A DNA stretch of 64,000 bases from Puia sp. (GTDB lineage Bacteria > Bacteroidota > Bacteroidia > Chitinophagales > Chitinophagaceae), in assembly GCA_031292515.1 (NCBI GenBank), contig JARLGZ010000172.1, forward strand, positions 62,001 to 126,000, written 5' to 3'. The notes beneath the pieces are model-generated. The model searched no databases. It was not told the DNA's origin and saw only the letters and a program-made list of their open reading frames with translations. The translations under genes and the position numbers were made by a program. Shown here one piece after another: positions 26,409 through 34,336 of this stretch; position 1 is the first letter of the stretch; each line of letters starts with the position of its first letter.

Positions 26409-27005
26409 ATTATTACTTCGCCAGATCTCCAGGAACCGCTTCTTGCACCTGCTGATCATCTTTATGGAAGACAGCCGCGCGATCGCCTTTCTTTTGGCGA
26501 TCTCGTCATGACTAACCCCCTGCATATATCTCCAGGTCAGCAATTGCCTGCAGTCGGGGCTGATCTTGAGCAAGACCTTCTCCGTCGCGGGAGAGAGCAG
26601 GCCCGCAGGTTTCAGCTCGAACGAGGCAGCCTCCGTCTCCGGCTGATCCTTCCCGAATTCCTTTTCAGCCAGGACCCTTTTCAATTCCTTTTCAAATAAC
26701 TTCAGGTAATTATTCTTGAATGCCCAAAAGAAAAAACCGGTATACTCCGGGCTTGAGAGACTGATCTTCCCTGCCTTGCCCCTTTCATTGAAAGACTCCC
26801 AGGCCACCAGGAAAGCCGTCTCTGCAAATTCCTCGAGCCGGTGCTCGGGTATGCGACTCTTCTTAAAAATGACCTGCCGAAAAAAAGATGCCTTATGCAC
26901 CGAATAAAGACATTCGAACATCCTGTTCTGCCCCTCTATGTCCGCCCCCTTCCATATCCGGATGGCCGTGTCACTTAAAAAATAATAGCTGCAGTCCGTT
27001 TCCAT
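26406..27005 (-). CDS. ECF-type RNA polymerase sigma factor
   Basis: 199 residues. Region 2-like sequence: FRQVIFKKSRIPEHRLEEFAETAFLVAWESFNER. Region 4-like sequence near the C-terminus: LLKISPDCRQLLTWRYMQGVSHDEIAKRKAIARLSSIKMISRCKKRFLEIW, with a helix-turn-helix around SHDEIAKRKAIA. This fits a Bacteroidota extracytoplasmic-function sigma factor. It faces the protease operon starting at 27605 across a 600-base region and is followed by its probable anti-sigma gene. Control of the protease operon is inference from position. Confidence 0.85.
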   Translation of the reverse strand: METDCSYYFLSDTAIRIWKGADIEGQNRMFECLYSVHKASFFRQVIFKKSRIPEHRLEEFAETAFLVAWESFNERGKAGKISLSSPEYTGFFFWAFKNNYLKLFEKELKRVLAEKEFGKDQPETEAASFELKPAGLLSPATEKVLLKISPDCRQLLTWRYMQGVSHDEIAKRKAIARLSSIKMISRCKKRFLEIWRSNN

Positions 27006-27095
27006 TTTTGTGTTGCTGCTTTTATTGTATTGCTGCTTTGAAATGACGATGAATGCTTAGTCCGAGAAAGTTACGCAAATTTTATTCTCTTTAAA

Positions 27096-27185
27096 TGCCT
27101 GTTGGGTTTGACTCATATACCCGTTGGATCTGACCCATATGCCCGTTGGATCTGGTTGACTACACCCGTTTGGGGCTGACTGATA
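27096..27185. repeat. four degenerate 22/23-bp tandem repeats
   Basis: Units at 27096-27117, 27118-27139, 27140-27162 and 27163-27185. Each has the core CCGTTGGATCTGAC or a variant and most end in CATA or GATA. The two central units are the most alike. The array lies between divergent promoters and could be a regulator-binding array or a simple slippage product. Confidence 0.75.
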
Positions 27186-27497
27186 CTATGCACCTTTCCC
27201 ATACAGTACCCCGCAAAGGCCAAAAGTCTACAGCAGGGCGGTATTCTTTTATTAGAGGTATCTGCGGCAGGAACAGTGCCCCGGCCAATCCGGCCAATCC
27301 TTCAACTCCCCGCACCCGGAATGCAGCCCAAATCATATAACAAAATAAGATAACATATAAAGAATTCTCCTCCTTTTCGGGCGGGTCCCGGGAAAAAAAC
27401 TTCCGCAGCCCTGTAGACTATTTGCCTGGCCGGGGAACTATCCTCAGGAAGCCGGTTTTTTATACAAATACTTAATATGCGCGAGGCCCCGGGCCTC

Positions 27498-27528
27498 CTG
27501 CAAGCTCACCAAAAGATTTGTATATTTA
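27498..27528 (+). promoter_or_regulatory. promoter candidate for the protease operon
   Basis: TATATTTA at 27521-27528 matches TAnnTTTG at 7 of 8 positions; a CTG (one base from TTG) at 27498-27500 is 20 bases upstream. The palindrome GAGGCCCCGGGCCTC ends directly beside the -33 position, where an operator could act. The leader would be about 70 bases. Confidence 0.35.
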
Positions 27529-27604
27529 TCGACCTCCGCGAGCACAATAGGAAAGAACCCGATCCAAACGCCTGTCTGTTTAAATTTTTATTCAAAATAG
27601 AGTT

Positions 27605-29053
27605 ATGAAGAAAGCATTCGTTTTGTTTTTCTGCATTGCCTTTGCCCGGGTTGCCGGATTTGGCCAATACGCCACGGGATTGGTCTTTAACGACGAGGGC
27701 TATGAGAGTTCTCCCCGTCTCGCACTCGGAGGCAAGGCGACGGCATCCCTACCCCAGGTCTCGCTCAAACAATTCACGCCCTACCCCGCCGACCAGCGGA
27801 ATTGCGGATCCTGCGTGGGATGGGCTTCCGGGTATGCCTGCCTGTCCACATCATGGGCCATAAAATATAACCTGACGGACCGGGATGAGATTACCCGGCG
27901 CGCGAACTCTCCGATGTATATCTACTGCCAGATCTCCCAGGATTGCCAGCATGGCTCCAGGGTCGAAGACGCGCTGGCGGTGATAAAGAATGGCGGCGAC
28001 TGTCTGAAGACCGATTTCAACCCGGCCTATTTCCAGGAGATAGAAGGAGGCATGCTGCAGGTGCTCAGATCGAAGGCTTATCCCTACCGCATAAAGGATT
28101 TCGCGGCCGTATTCGGTCTTAACGCCGATGCTCAGACAAAGATCGCGGAAACAAAGATGAGCCTGCAGAATAACCAGCCGGTCCTCGTAGGCGCCGTCGT
28201 ATATCCCAGTATAAAAAGAGTGAACCGTTTCAATCCCCTGTGGGCCCCCGACCCCGGCAACGAAGAAGTAATGGGCGGACACGCCATGTGTGTCATCGGG
28301 TATAACGACTATACAAGGACTTTTGAGATCATGAACAGTTGGGGCCGGGACTGGGGCAATGACGGATATTTCAACATCAGCTATGCCGATTACGCAAAAG
28401 TCGTAAAATACGCTTTTCAGATCACCCTCGACGACCGGAAAAAAGCCGACGATCCCGTAACCGTGAGCGGCGACTTCGTGCTCGAAAAATTTTACAAATG
28501 GGACGACGACCAGAAGAAGCCTCTCTTCAACGAGGTCTTTCCCCAATTGACGGGCAGGGAATATACCCTCTCGGGCTCGGACATAAAAAAGGACGACTAC
28601 TACCGGCTCATTGCAAAAAACGTAAAAAAGGATTGCTATATCTATGTATTCAGCATAGACCCGAACAACAAAGCTGAAGTGCTGTTCCCCTTTGGAAAAA
28701 GCCAGTTTGCAAGCGAATACAGCCTGAACGCGACAGTCGTCGAAGTCCCGCGTGTCTATGCGAACTCAATCGTCGAGATCCCCGGAAACAACAAGGTCAT
28801 CAAGACGGACGTACAGGGAGAAGATCATCTCTGCATCCTGTATGCCTTCAACCAGATTCCGAATATTGAACAGGTCGTCCAGTCCATCCGGAACAGCGGG
28901 AAGATGACATTCCGGGAGAAACTCCGCGACGTCCTCGGTTCCAGGCTCATGCCCGAGAGCTCCCTGGTTTATAAATCAGGGATGATGAGCGTGTCGGGCG
29001 CCTCGGCCACCGGAGACATCGTGCCCATCATTCTGAAAATGAACGTTCAATAA
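27605..29053 (+). CDS. exported papain-like (C1 family) protease with DUF4384-like domain
   Basis: 482 residues with a signal peptide ending near AGFGQ. The catalytic set of papain-type proteases is visible: Gln64 and Cys70 in DQRNCGSCVGW, His226 in GGHAMCVIGYND and Asn244 in NSWGRDWGNDGYF. The Trp that normally follows the Cys directly is displaced by two residues (CVGW). After about residue 300 a second domain (YYRLIAKNVKKDCYIYVFSID, then LFPFG) resembles DUF4384, a domain common beside caspase-like proteins. It acts outside the cytoplasm. Operon with the next two genes (47-base gap). Confidence 0.88.
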   Translation: MKKAFVLFFCIAFARVAGFGQYATGLVFNDEGYESSPRLALGGKATASLPQVSLKQFTPYPADQRNCGSCVGWASGYACLSTSWAIKYNLTDRDEITRRANSPMYIYCQISQDCQHGSRVEDALAVIKNGGDCLKTDFNPAYFQEIEGGMLQVLRSKAYPYRIKDFAAVFGLNADAQTKIAETKMSLQNNQPVLVGAVVYPSIKRVNRFNPLWAPDPGNEEVMGGHAMCVIGYNDYTRTFEIMNSWGRDWGNDGYFNISYADYAKVVKYAFQITLDDRKKADDPVTVSGDFVLEKFYKWDDDQKKPLFNEVFPQLTGREYTLSGSDIKKDDYYRLIAKNVKKDCYIYVFSIDPNNKAEVLFPFGKSQFASEYSLNATVVEVPRVYANSIVEIPGNNKVIKTDVQGEDHLCILYAFNQIPNIEQVVQSIRNSGKMTFREKLRDVLGSRLMPESSLVYKSGMMSVSGASATGDIVPIILKMNVQ

Positions 29054-29099
29054 ACAAATAAAAAAATGAAACTTCAATAAACAGAAACTTCAATAAACA
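29046..29099. repeat. TTCAATAAACA repeats at the protease stop codon
   Basis: A perfect 16-base tandem pair GAAACTTCAATAAACA at 29068-29083 and 29084-29099, preceded by TTCAATAAACA at 29046-29056, which contains the TAA stop of the protease gene. Confidence 0.8.
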
Positions 29100-29100
29100 A

Positions 29101-29820
29101 ATGCATATGCCTGGCAAATCGGATGGTATACGACTCGGGATCTTCTTGCTGCTGCTGTGCGTGTCCTACCGGATACCGGCCCAGGATTCGCGGATCAGGA
29201 TAAAATCCTACCAGGCGAGCGGGGTCAACCACGAAAAATTAAAAAAGAACAGGCTCCTGCTGATCCCCGCCGATTCTGTCACCAGCGGTATCGCGACCTT
29301 CAGGACCTCAAGGGCCATGAGCCGGGGCGACGGGATCGCTTTCTCCGTAAGATCGGACAAGAATTTTGTGTACCTGGTAGGAATCGACGCCAAAAATAAT
29401 TACCGGCAATATGACCAGTCCGGCACCCTGAAGAGTGAAAAAAACGCACCCGGAGCGTCAAAGTCCTTCAAACTGGACGACAAGGGCACCGAACACTTCA
29501 TCCTGATTTTCAGCGCGACGCCCATCGACACAAATTTCTTCCACGACTTCGCCGGTCTGGAAATGACCATGAATGAAGTCTTTGCGAGAAGGGTGAAAGA
29601 CCAGCTCGGCAGCCGGCTGCTGGATCCTGCCCTCTATACCGTTCACAGCGGGACCGAGGGTATCCGTATAACGCTTACGGATGCGGGCAGCAAGGCGTTG
29701 GAAAACAAGGTCCTGCCCGTCGTGATCGACGCCCGCGTATCCGCAAACGGCAAAGACCGGATAAACAAAGACCGGAAAAATAATGACCAACTTATTGCTT
29801 ACTCAATAAATGTTTTATGA
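29101..29820 (+). CDS. exported DUF4384-like protein
   Basis: 239 residues with a signal peptide (IRLGIFLLLLCVSYRIPAQ). The rest resembles the C-terminal domain of the preceding protease: GDGIAFSVRSDKNFVYLVGID matches its YYRLIAKNV...YVFSID layout, and both share a VKDQLGSRLLDP / LRDVLGSRLMPE motif followed by LYTVHSG / LVYKSG. It is thus a stand-alone copy of that domain, probably a binding or scaffold module for the protease or caspase (inference). Its stop overlaps the caspase gene start (ATGA at 29817-29820). Confidence 0.8.
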   Translation: MHMPGKSDGIRLGIFLLLLCVSYRIPAQDSRIRIKSYQASGVNHEKLKKNRLLLIPADSVTSGIATFRTSRAMSRGDGIAFSVRSDKNFVYLVGIDAKNNYRQYDQSGTLKSEKNAPGASKSFKLDDKGTEHFILIFSATPIDTNFFHDFAGLEMTMNEVFARRVKDQLGSRLLDPALYTVHSGTEGIRITLTDAGSKALENKVLPVVIDARVSANGKDRINKDRKNNDQLIAYSINVL

Positions 29821-32309
29821 AATCGATTGGCTGTTCTCTGCTGGTATTTATAAGCTGTTACGCACATGCACAGACTTATCCTGGTGATGCAAATACCGCA
29901 GAAAAATACAATGTCCGCGGGAACGACTATGTAAAATCGTACAATTTCTCGGATGCCGTTGCAAACTATGACGAAGCCATCCGGCTGAACCCCCGTGAAC
30001 CCGTTTACTATGCGAACCGGGCCTATGCCAAATATTACGGCCTCGAGAAGTATGACGAAGCGCTCGCCGACTATGACATGGCGATCCGGTACAAGCCGAA
30101 TGAACCCACCTATTATAATTCCAAAGGCATCATCTACTATAACCAGAGGAAGTACGCGGAAGCCATCCGGAACTATACGCTGGCCATCAACCTGGATCCG
30201 AAAAATGCGGTGATGCTGAATAACCGGGCAGGCTGTGAATACCTCCTGAAAGAATATGAGAATGCAATATCAGATCTCGACCAGATCATCCGGCTGGACC
30301 CGAGCAATATGAATCATTACAACGACAGGGGGAACAACAAATACTCCCTGGGACACTACGAAGACGCGATCCCCGACTACACCATGGCGATCAACCTGGC
30401 CCCGAAAGAAGCCGTATTATATGCCAATAGGGCAGGCGCCAAGTTCGCGGCGGGACGATATGAGGACGCCATCCCCGATTACGACCAGGCCCTCTATTTG
30501 TCACCGGGCAATGACGCCTGGCTGAACACCCGGGGTGTCTCAAAAAACGCCCTTGGGCATTACGATGAGGCCATCGTCGACTATACCCTCGCGATCAATA
30601 AAAATGCAAAGAATGCCGACTATTTTGCCAACAGGGGACGCGCAAAAGAATTGCTGTATGAATTCGACGAGGCGCTCCTGGACTATGACCGCGCCATCCT
30701 GCTGAATCCCAATAATTCCACTTACTACTATTCCCGGGGCATAGCGGAACGCTATACAAAGGAGTACAGCGCCTCCGTAAAAGACTTCGACAAAGCCATC
30801 CAGCTAAATCCGATCTTAGCCGATGGCTATGCCTTCCGGGCCATCTCCAAATCGAAACTGAGACAATTCGAATCGGCGATGGAGGACTGCCGGACTGCCC
30901 TGGCCCTGGATCCGAAATGCGACAATGCCTATTCCTCTCAATCTGAGATCTATCTGGGGCTGGGCAAGCTGCCCGAAGCACTCGAAGCGGTCAACAAGGC
31001 CATCGACCTGAAGATCGCGGATATCCGGCTGAACAGGCGCGGCTATATTTATTTCAAGATGGGACAATACAGCAATGCCATCCAGGACTACGATGAAGCC
31101 ATCAAAATGGGCGGCTTTCATTATCACCCCGAGTATGTCTACCGTGACGAAGCAGCGGCTTCGTTAAACAGGAGAGAAGATCCCCGTACCACTCCCGGTA
31201 ATAACTATTTTGTGAACCTGCAGTGGATCAGACCCGTGGACAATATCAATGAGCTCCCCAACGGCGTCTATAAAGTAGCCGAAGGCAATGAGCTGAAGAT
31301 CCGTGTAAAGGCACTCTCCAGCATGCGGCTGAGCGCAGACAATTTCCACCTGGTGATGGATGGCCGTGACATCAGCGGGAGCAAAATGACCGTCGTCGAC
31401 CTGCAGGATGTTTCCAATTCCCAGGATGGAAACCAATATGAGTATGAATACAATTCTACCCTGAAACTGGAAAGAGGGTCCAGCCGTATCAGCGTGGCGG
31501 CAGAATACAATAATTATAAAAAGATCACCCAGCAACTCCAGGTCGACTACTATCCCGAACAGGTGAACCTCCACATCCTGTCGATCGGCACCCGCAGCAA
31601 CCTGAAATATCCGCAAAAAGACGCCCGCGACTTTGCCAGGATCTTCAGCACCCAGGCCGGCGAAGGAAAACTCTTCCGGACCGTGGAGGTAGACACCCTG
31701 ATCGGCGACGCCGCCACCGCGGGCAATATCGCGGCAAAAATGGCGGAGCTGGCGTCCCGCTCCTTCAACGGCAACGATGTGCTCGTCATCTTCATCTCCG
31801 CACATGGCATCGTACAGAGCGATGGCCTCCGGCTGATGGGAAGCGATTTCGACAGCCGTCTCTGGTCGAGGACCAGCGTAAACTATCGGAACGAGATTTC
31901 GGAACCCCTGCAAAATATGAATTGCAAAAGGATCATCTTCCTGGACGCCTGCCATAGCGGGGCAGCCAACGACATGGCTACCGGCTCAAAATCGGCCAGC
32001 AACCTGGAAGTGAATACCGCGATCAACAACCTCATCAATGCCGGCAACGATGTCAATGTGATCACTTCCAGCAGCGACGACCAGGTCAGCTGGGAGGACG
32101 ATGCCTGGCAGAACGGCGCCTTCACGAAAGCGATCCGCGAAGCGCTCGAACAGGGCCGGGCCGACCAGGACAAAAACGGCATCATCCGGATCCGGGAGCT
32201 GGTGGAATACATAAAGGCGCGCGTACCCGAAATGGTGACCGGCGCCGGTAAAGCCCTGCAAACGCCGAAATGGAACAGTAAAACGGATATCAGTATTTAT
32301 ATCCGCTAA
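29817..32309 (+). CDS. exported TPR-caspase (peptidase C14-like)
   Basis: 830 residues with a signal peptide (MKSIGCSLLVFISCYAHAQ). Residues about 25-430 hold around a dozen TPR units, for example YDEALADYDMAIRYKPNEP and YEDAIPDYTMAINLAPKEA. A linker with beta strands (about 445-580) follows, then a caspase-fold domain starting LHILSIGTRSNLKYPQKDA. The catalytic dyad is visible: His663 in FISAHGIVQ and Cys712 in FLDACHSGAAND. Caspase-fold enzymes cut after a specific residue, often Arg or Lys in bacterial members. The TPR array would bind partners. Translationally coupled to the DUF4384-like gene. The signal peptide places it in the periplasm or outside, unlike the usual cytoplasmic metacaspase-type effectors. 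Confidence 0.9.
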   Translation: MKSIGCSLLVFISCYAHAQTYPGDANTAEKYNVRGNDYVKSYNFSDAVANYDEAIRLNPREPVYYANRAYAKYYGLEKYDEALADYDMAIRYKPNEPTYYNSKGIIYYNQRKYAEAIRNYTLAINLDPKNAVMLNNRAGCEYLLKEYENAISDLDQIIRLDPSNMNHYNDRGNNKYSLGHYEDAIPDYTMAINLAPKEAVLYANRAGAKFAAGRYEDAIPDYDQALYLSPGNDAWLNTRGVSKNALGHYDEAIVDYTLAINKNAKNADYFANRGRAKELLYEFDEALLDYDRAILLNPNNSTYYYSRGIAERYTKEYSASVKDFDKAIQLNPILADGYAFRAISKSKLRQFESAMEDCRTALALDPKCDNAYSSQSEIYLGLGKLPEALEAVNKAIDLKIADIRLNRRGYIYFKMGQYSNAIQDYDEAIKMGGFHYHPEYVYRDEAAASLNRREDPRTTPGNNYFVNLQWIRPVDNINELPNGVYKVAEGNELKIRVKALSSMRLSADNFHLVMDGRDISGSKMTVVDLQDVSNSQDGNQYEYEYNSTLKLERGSSRISVAAEYNNYKKITQQLQVDYYPEQVNLHILSIGTRSNLKYPQKDARDFARIFSTQAGEGKLFRTVEVDTLIGDAATAGNIAAKMAELASRSFNGNDVLVIFISAHGIVQSDGLRLMGSDFDSRLWSRTSVNYRNEISEPLQNMNCKRIIFLDACHSGAANDMATGSKSASNLEVNTAINNLINAGNDVNVITSSSDDQVSWEDDAWQNGAFTKAIREALEQGRADQDKNGIIRIRELVEYIKARVPEMVTGAGKALQTPKWNSKTDISIYIR

Positions 32310-32329
32310 CGTAAACAAAATCTGTCCGT

Positions 32330-32452
32330 CAATGTCTACTCACCACTATCTATTTCCATTCACCCCTTACTACTATCTATCCCCGCTCATTACTCACTAT
32401 TGACTATTCACTATCTTCATCCCGCTCACTACTGACCACTCACTACTCACTA
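32330..32452. repeat. degenerate CACTACTCACTAT repeats between convergent genes
   Basis: About 120 bases of imperfect repeats of CTCACTACTCACTATC-like units between the caspase gene and the convergent ABC exporter gene. The 16-mer CCACTCACTACTCACT at 32436-32451 recurs exactly at 41479-41494. Confidence 0.65.
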
Positions 32453-34219
32453 TCTCGCCGCTGCATCCCTCTGATGCTTCCATAGCTGCTGGAAAAGTAC
32501 GCTGTGAGCCTGTAGGTGTTCAAAACTCCCCTGGTCCGCGATACGGCCCTCCTGCAAAATATAGATATAGTCGAATCGGGTAAGCAGGTGCAACCGGTGC
32601 AGGGAAGAAATGACCGCCTTGTCCGCAAATGCCGCAAACAGTCCTTCGTAGATCAATGCTTCGGTGTGTGGATCCACACTGCTGGTAGGTTCGTCCAGCA
32701 GGACCAGCTCGCTGTCCCTGGCGGCCAGTATACCCCGGGCAAGCGCCAGCCGCTGCTTTTGTCCACCGGAAAGATTCACGCCCTTTTCCCGGATATCCGA
32801 CTGGTATCCTTCCGGCAACTGCCGGACCACTTCGGTGAAATGGGCGCTGTCGCAGACCCTCTCCACCTCCTCTTCGGAGAAGGGCAGTCCCAGCGTGATA
32901 TTATAGGTAATGGTGTTTTCAAAGATCTCCGGCTCCTGCGGAAAGAGGGTGACCGCTTCGTTTAGCCGGTCCATCGACACCGCCTCTCCGTCTACCCGCA
33001 GATCCAGCCCCGGCTCCGCACTGTATAACCCCCTCAACAGGGATAGCAGTGTACTCTTGCCGCTGCCGCTCGCCCCGATCAATGCGATACGCTGTCCTCT
33101 CCGGATATCGATCCGCAGGTCGTGCAGGCTATGCGGGGCCTGGCGATCCTTATAAGACCCACGATGGGAAAAATTGATTTTTTCAATTTCGATATGCTGC
33201 CAGTCTGCGGGAAGAGCCGGCGAATCGTCCGGCCTGTGCTGGCTCGCATAGGCCTCGGAGATATTCGAAGCCGTCTCCACATAAGTATTGTATTGCACGA
33301 TGGAAGTATACTGCCAGGCCATGTCCTGGAAAACGCTGGTGAACTGGTTCGTAAACCCCAGCAAGGTCACCAGCCCGCCCACGTTAAACAGGACCCCGGG
33401 AATCCAGTGCTGGTAGACATACCCGATCGTGACTACGCCGTAAATGACTACGATCAGCATTTCCGCACAGAACCACTTCCACTCGTTGATCAGCGCGTTT
33501 CTGCGAAACGGTTGCAGGATATGCGCCACCTTTGCCATCAGGCCGCTCTCCATGCTCTTCTCCAGCCGCAGGGTGATAACCGTCATAATATTGGAAAGGC
33601 TGTCGAACAGCGTGGAAGAAACGACATGTTCCCGTTCATTGACCTCCACCAGCGCCTTGATAAAGGGCTTGTCGAAGGTTCGTATGACCAGGATGGTAAA
33701 CATCCCCATGACGACGGCGATGGACCCGAAGAGCGGGGAGAAATATAACATGGCCGTTACCGAAAACAGGAACTTCGCCAGCGCGTTGATATATTTGAAA
33801 CCGCCGTCGAAAAACTCCCGGAGTCCTTCATAGGCCTTTCGGATACGGTTGATCGTAGCCCCGCTGTGATGATCCTGGTGCCATTTTACCGGCAGGTGCA
33901 ATAGCTGGTGGTAGCGCTCCTGCAGGAAATTCCTGCTCAGGCTGTAAGCGAGGGTCCGTTCCATGATACGGGCGGGCCCATGAAAACACCATTGCAGGAA
34001 TTTCAAACCTATATAGGCGGCCGCGTAAATCAGGGTATAATGCATGACCCGGGACCTCTCCTCCTGCAATTTCCCCACAAACCATCCAAAAAGCAGGGGA
34101 TACATCGCAAAGACGATATTGGCACAAAGCAACATCCCGTATACAAGCAGGTATTTTCTTTTCTCCTGCCGCGCATAGCGCCAGGAGACCCTTAAAAGCG
34201 AGAGATAGGGATTGGCCAT
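32450..34219 (-). CDS. ABC exporter, fused membrane and ATPase domains
   Basis: 589 residues from the ATG at 34219. The N-terminal half has six membrane helices of the ABC exporter type I fold (KYLLVYGMLLCANIVFAMYP first). The ATPase half has Walker A GASGSGKST, the Q-loop region TLFPQEPEIFENT, signature LSGGQKQR, Walker B LVLLDEPTSSVD and the switch His in SSLHRLH. It works as a homodimer or with a partner to export a lipid, peptide or drug; the cargo is not evident. The start is chosen because a perfect -7 box lies 3 bases upstream; a GTG further upstream is rejected. Confidence 0.93.
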   Translation of the reverse strand: MANPYLSLLRVSWRYARQEKRKYLLVYGMLLCANIVFAMYPLLFGWFVGKLQEERSRVMHYTLIYAAAYIGLKFLQWCFHGPARIMERTLAYSLSRNFLQERYHQLLHLPVKWHQDHHSGATINRIRKAYEGLREFFDGGFKYINALAKFLFSVTAMLYFSPLFGSIAVVMGMFTILVIRTFDKPFIKALVEVNEREHVVSSTLFDSLSNIMTVITLRLEKSMESGLMAKVAHILQPFRRNALINEWKWFCAEMLIVVIYGVVTIGYVYQHWIPGVLFNVGGLVTLLGFTNQFTSVFQDMAWQYTSIVQYNTYVETASNISEAYASQHRPDDSPALPADWQHIEIEKINFSHRGSYKDRQAPHSLHDLRIDIRRGQRIALIGASGSGKSTLLSLLRGLYSAEPGLDLRVDGEAVSMDRLNEAVTLFPQEPEIFENTITYNITLGLPFSEEEVERVCDSAHFTEVVRQLPEGYQSDIREKGVNLSGGQKQRLALARGILAARDSELVLLDEPTSSVDPHTEALIYEGLFAAFADKAVISSLHRLHLLTRFDYIYILQEGRIADQGSFEHLQAHSVLFQQLWKHQRDAAAR

Positions 34220-34222
34220 GGC

Positions 34223-34230
34223 CAAAGTTA
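34223..34230 (-). promoter_or_regulatory. -7 promoter box of the ABC exporter gene
   Basis: The minus strand reads TAACTTTG, a full match to TAnnTTTG, ending 3 bases before the ATG at 34219. This placement predicts a leaderless mRNA. No -33 TTG is obvious. Confidence 0.45.
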
Positions 34231-34336
34231 GGGAATAGCGATGCAATTGTTGCGGAGCCGTCCGCCAGTAGTCGGACACAGTAGGCACGCTCTCACTTCC
34301 AAATCGACCAGCCGATGGCCGGGGACCAAAGGCCCG

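Larger units (their letters stand above)
27006..27604. other. 599-base divergent control region between sigma gene and protease operon
   Basis: Contains, in order: a 15-base direct repeat just upstream of the sigma gene (27008-27022 and 27025-27039, 14 of 15 matches); a possible minus-strand -7 box TAACTTTC at 27065-27072; the four-unit repeat at 27096-27185; a GC-rich interrupted palindrome GAGGCCC-C-GGGCCTC at 27483-27497; and the forward promoter at 27521. No gene is supported. Confidence 0.55.
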
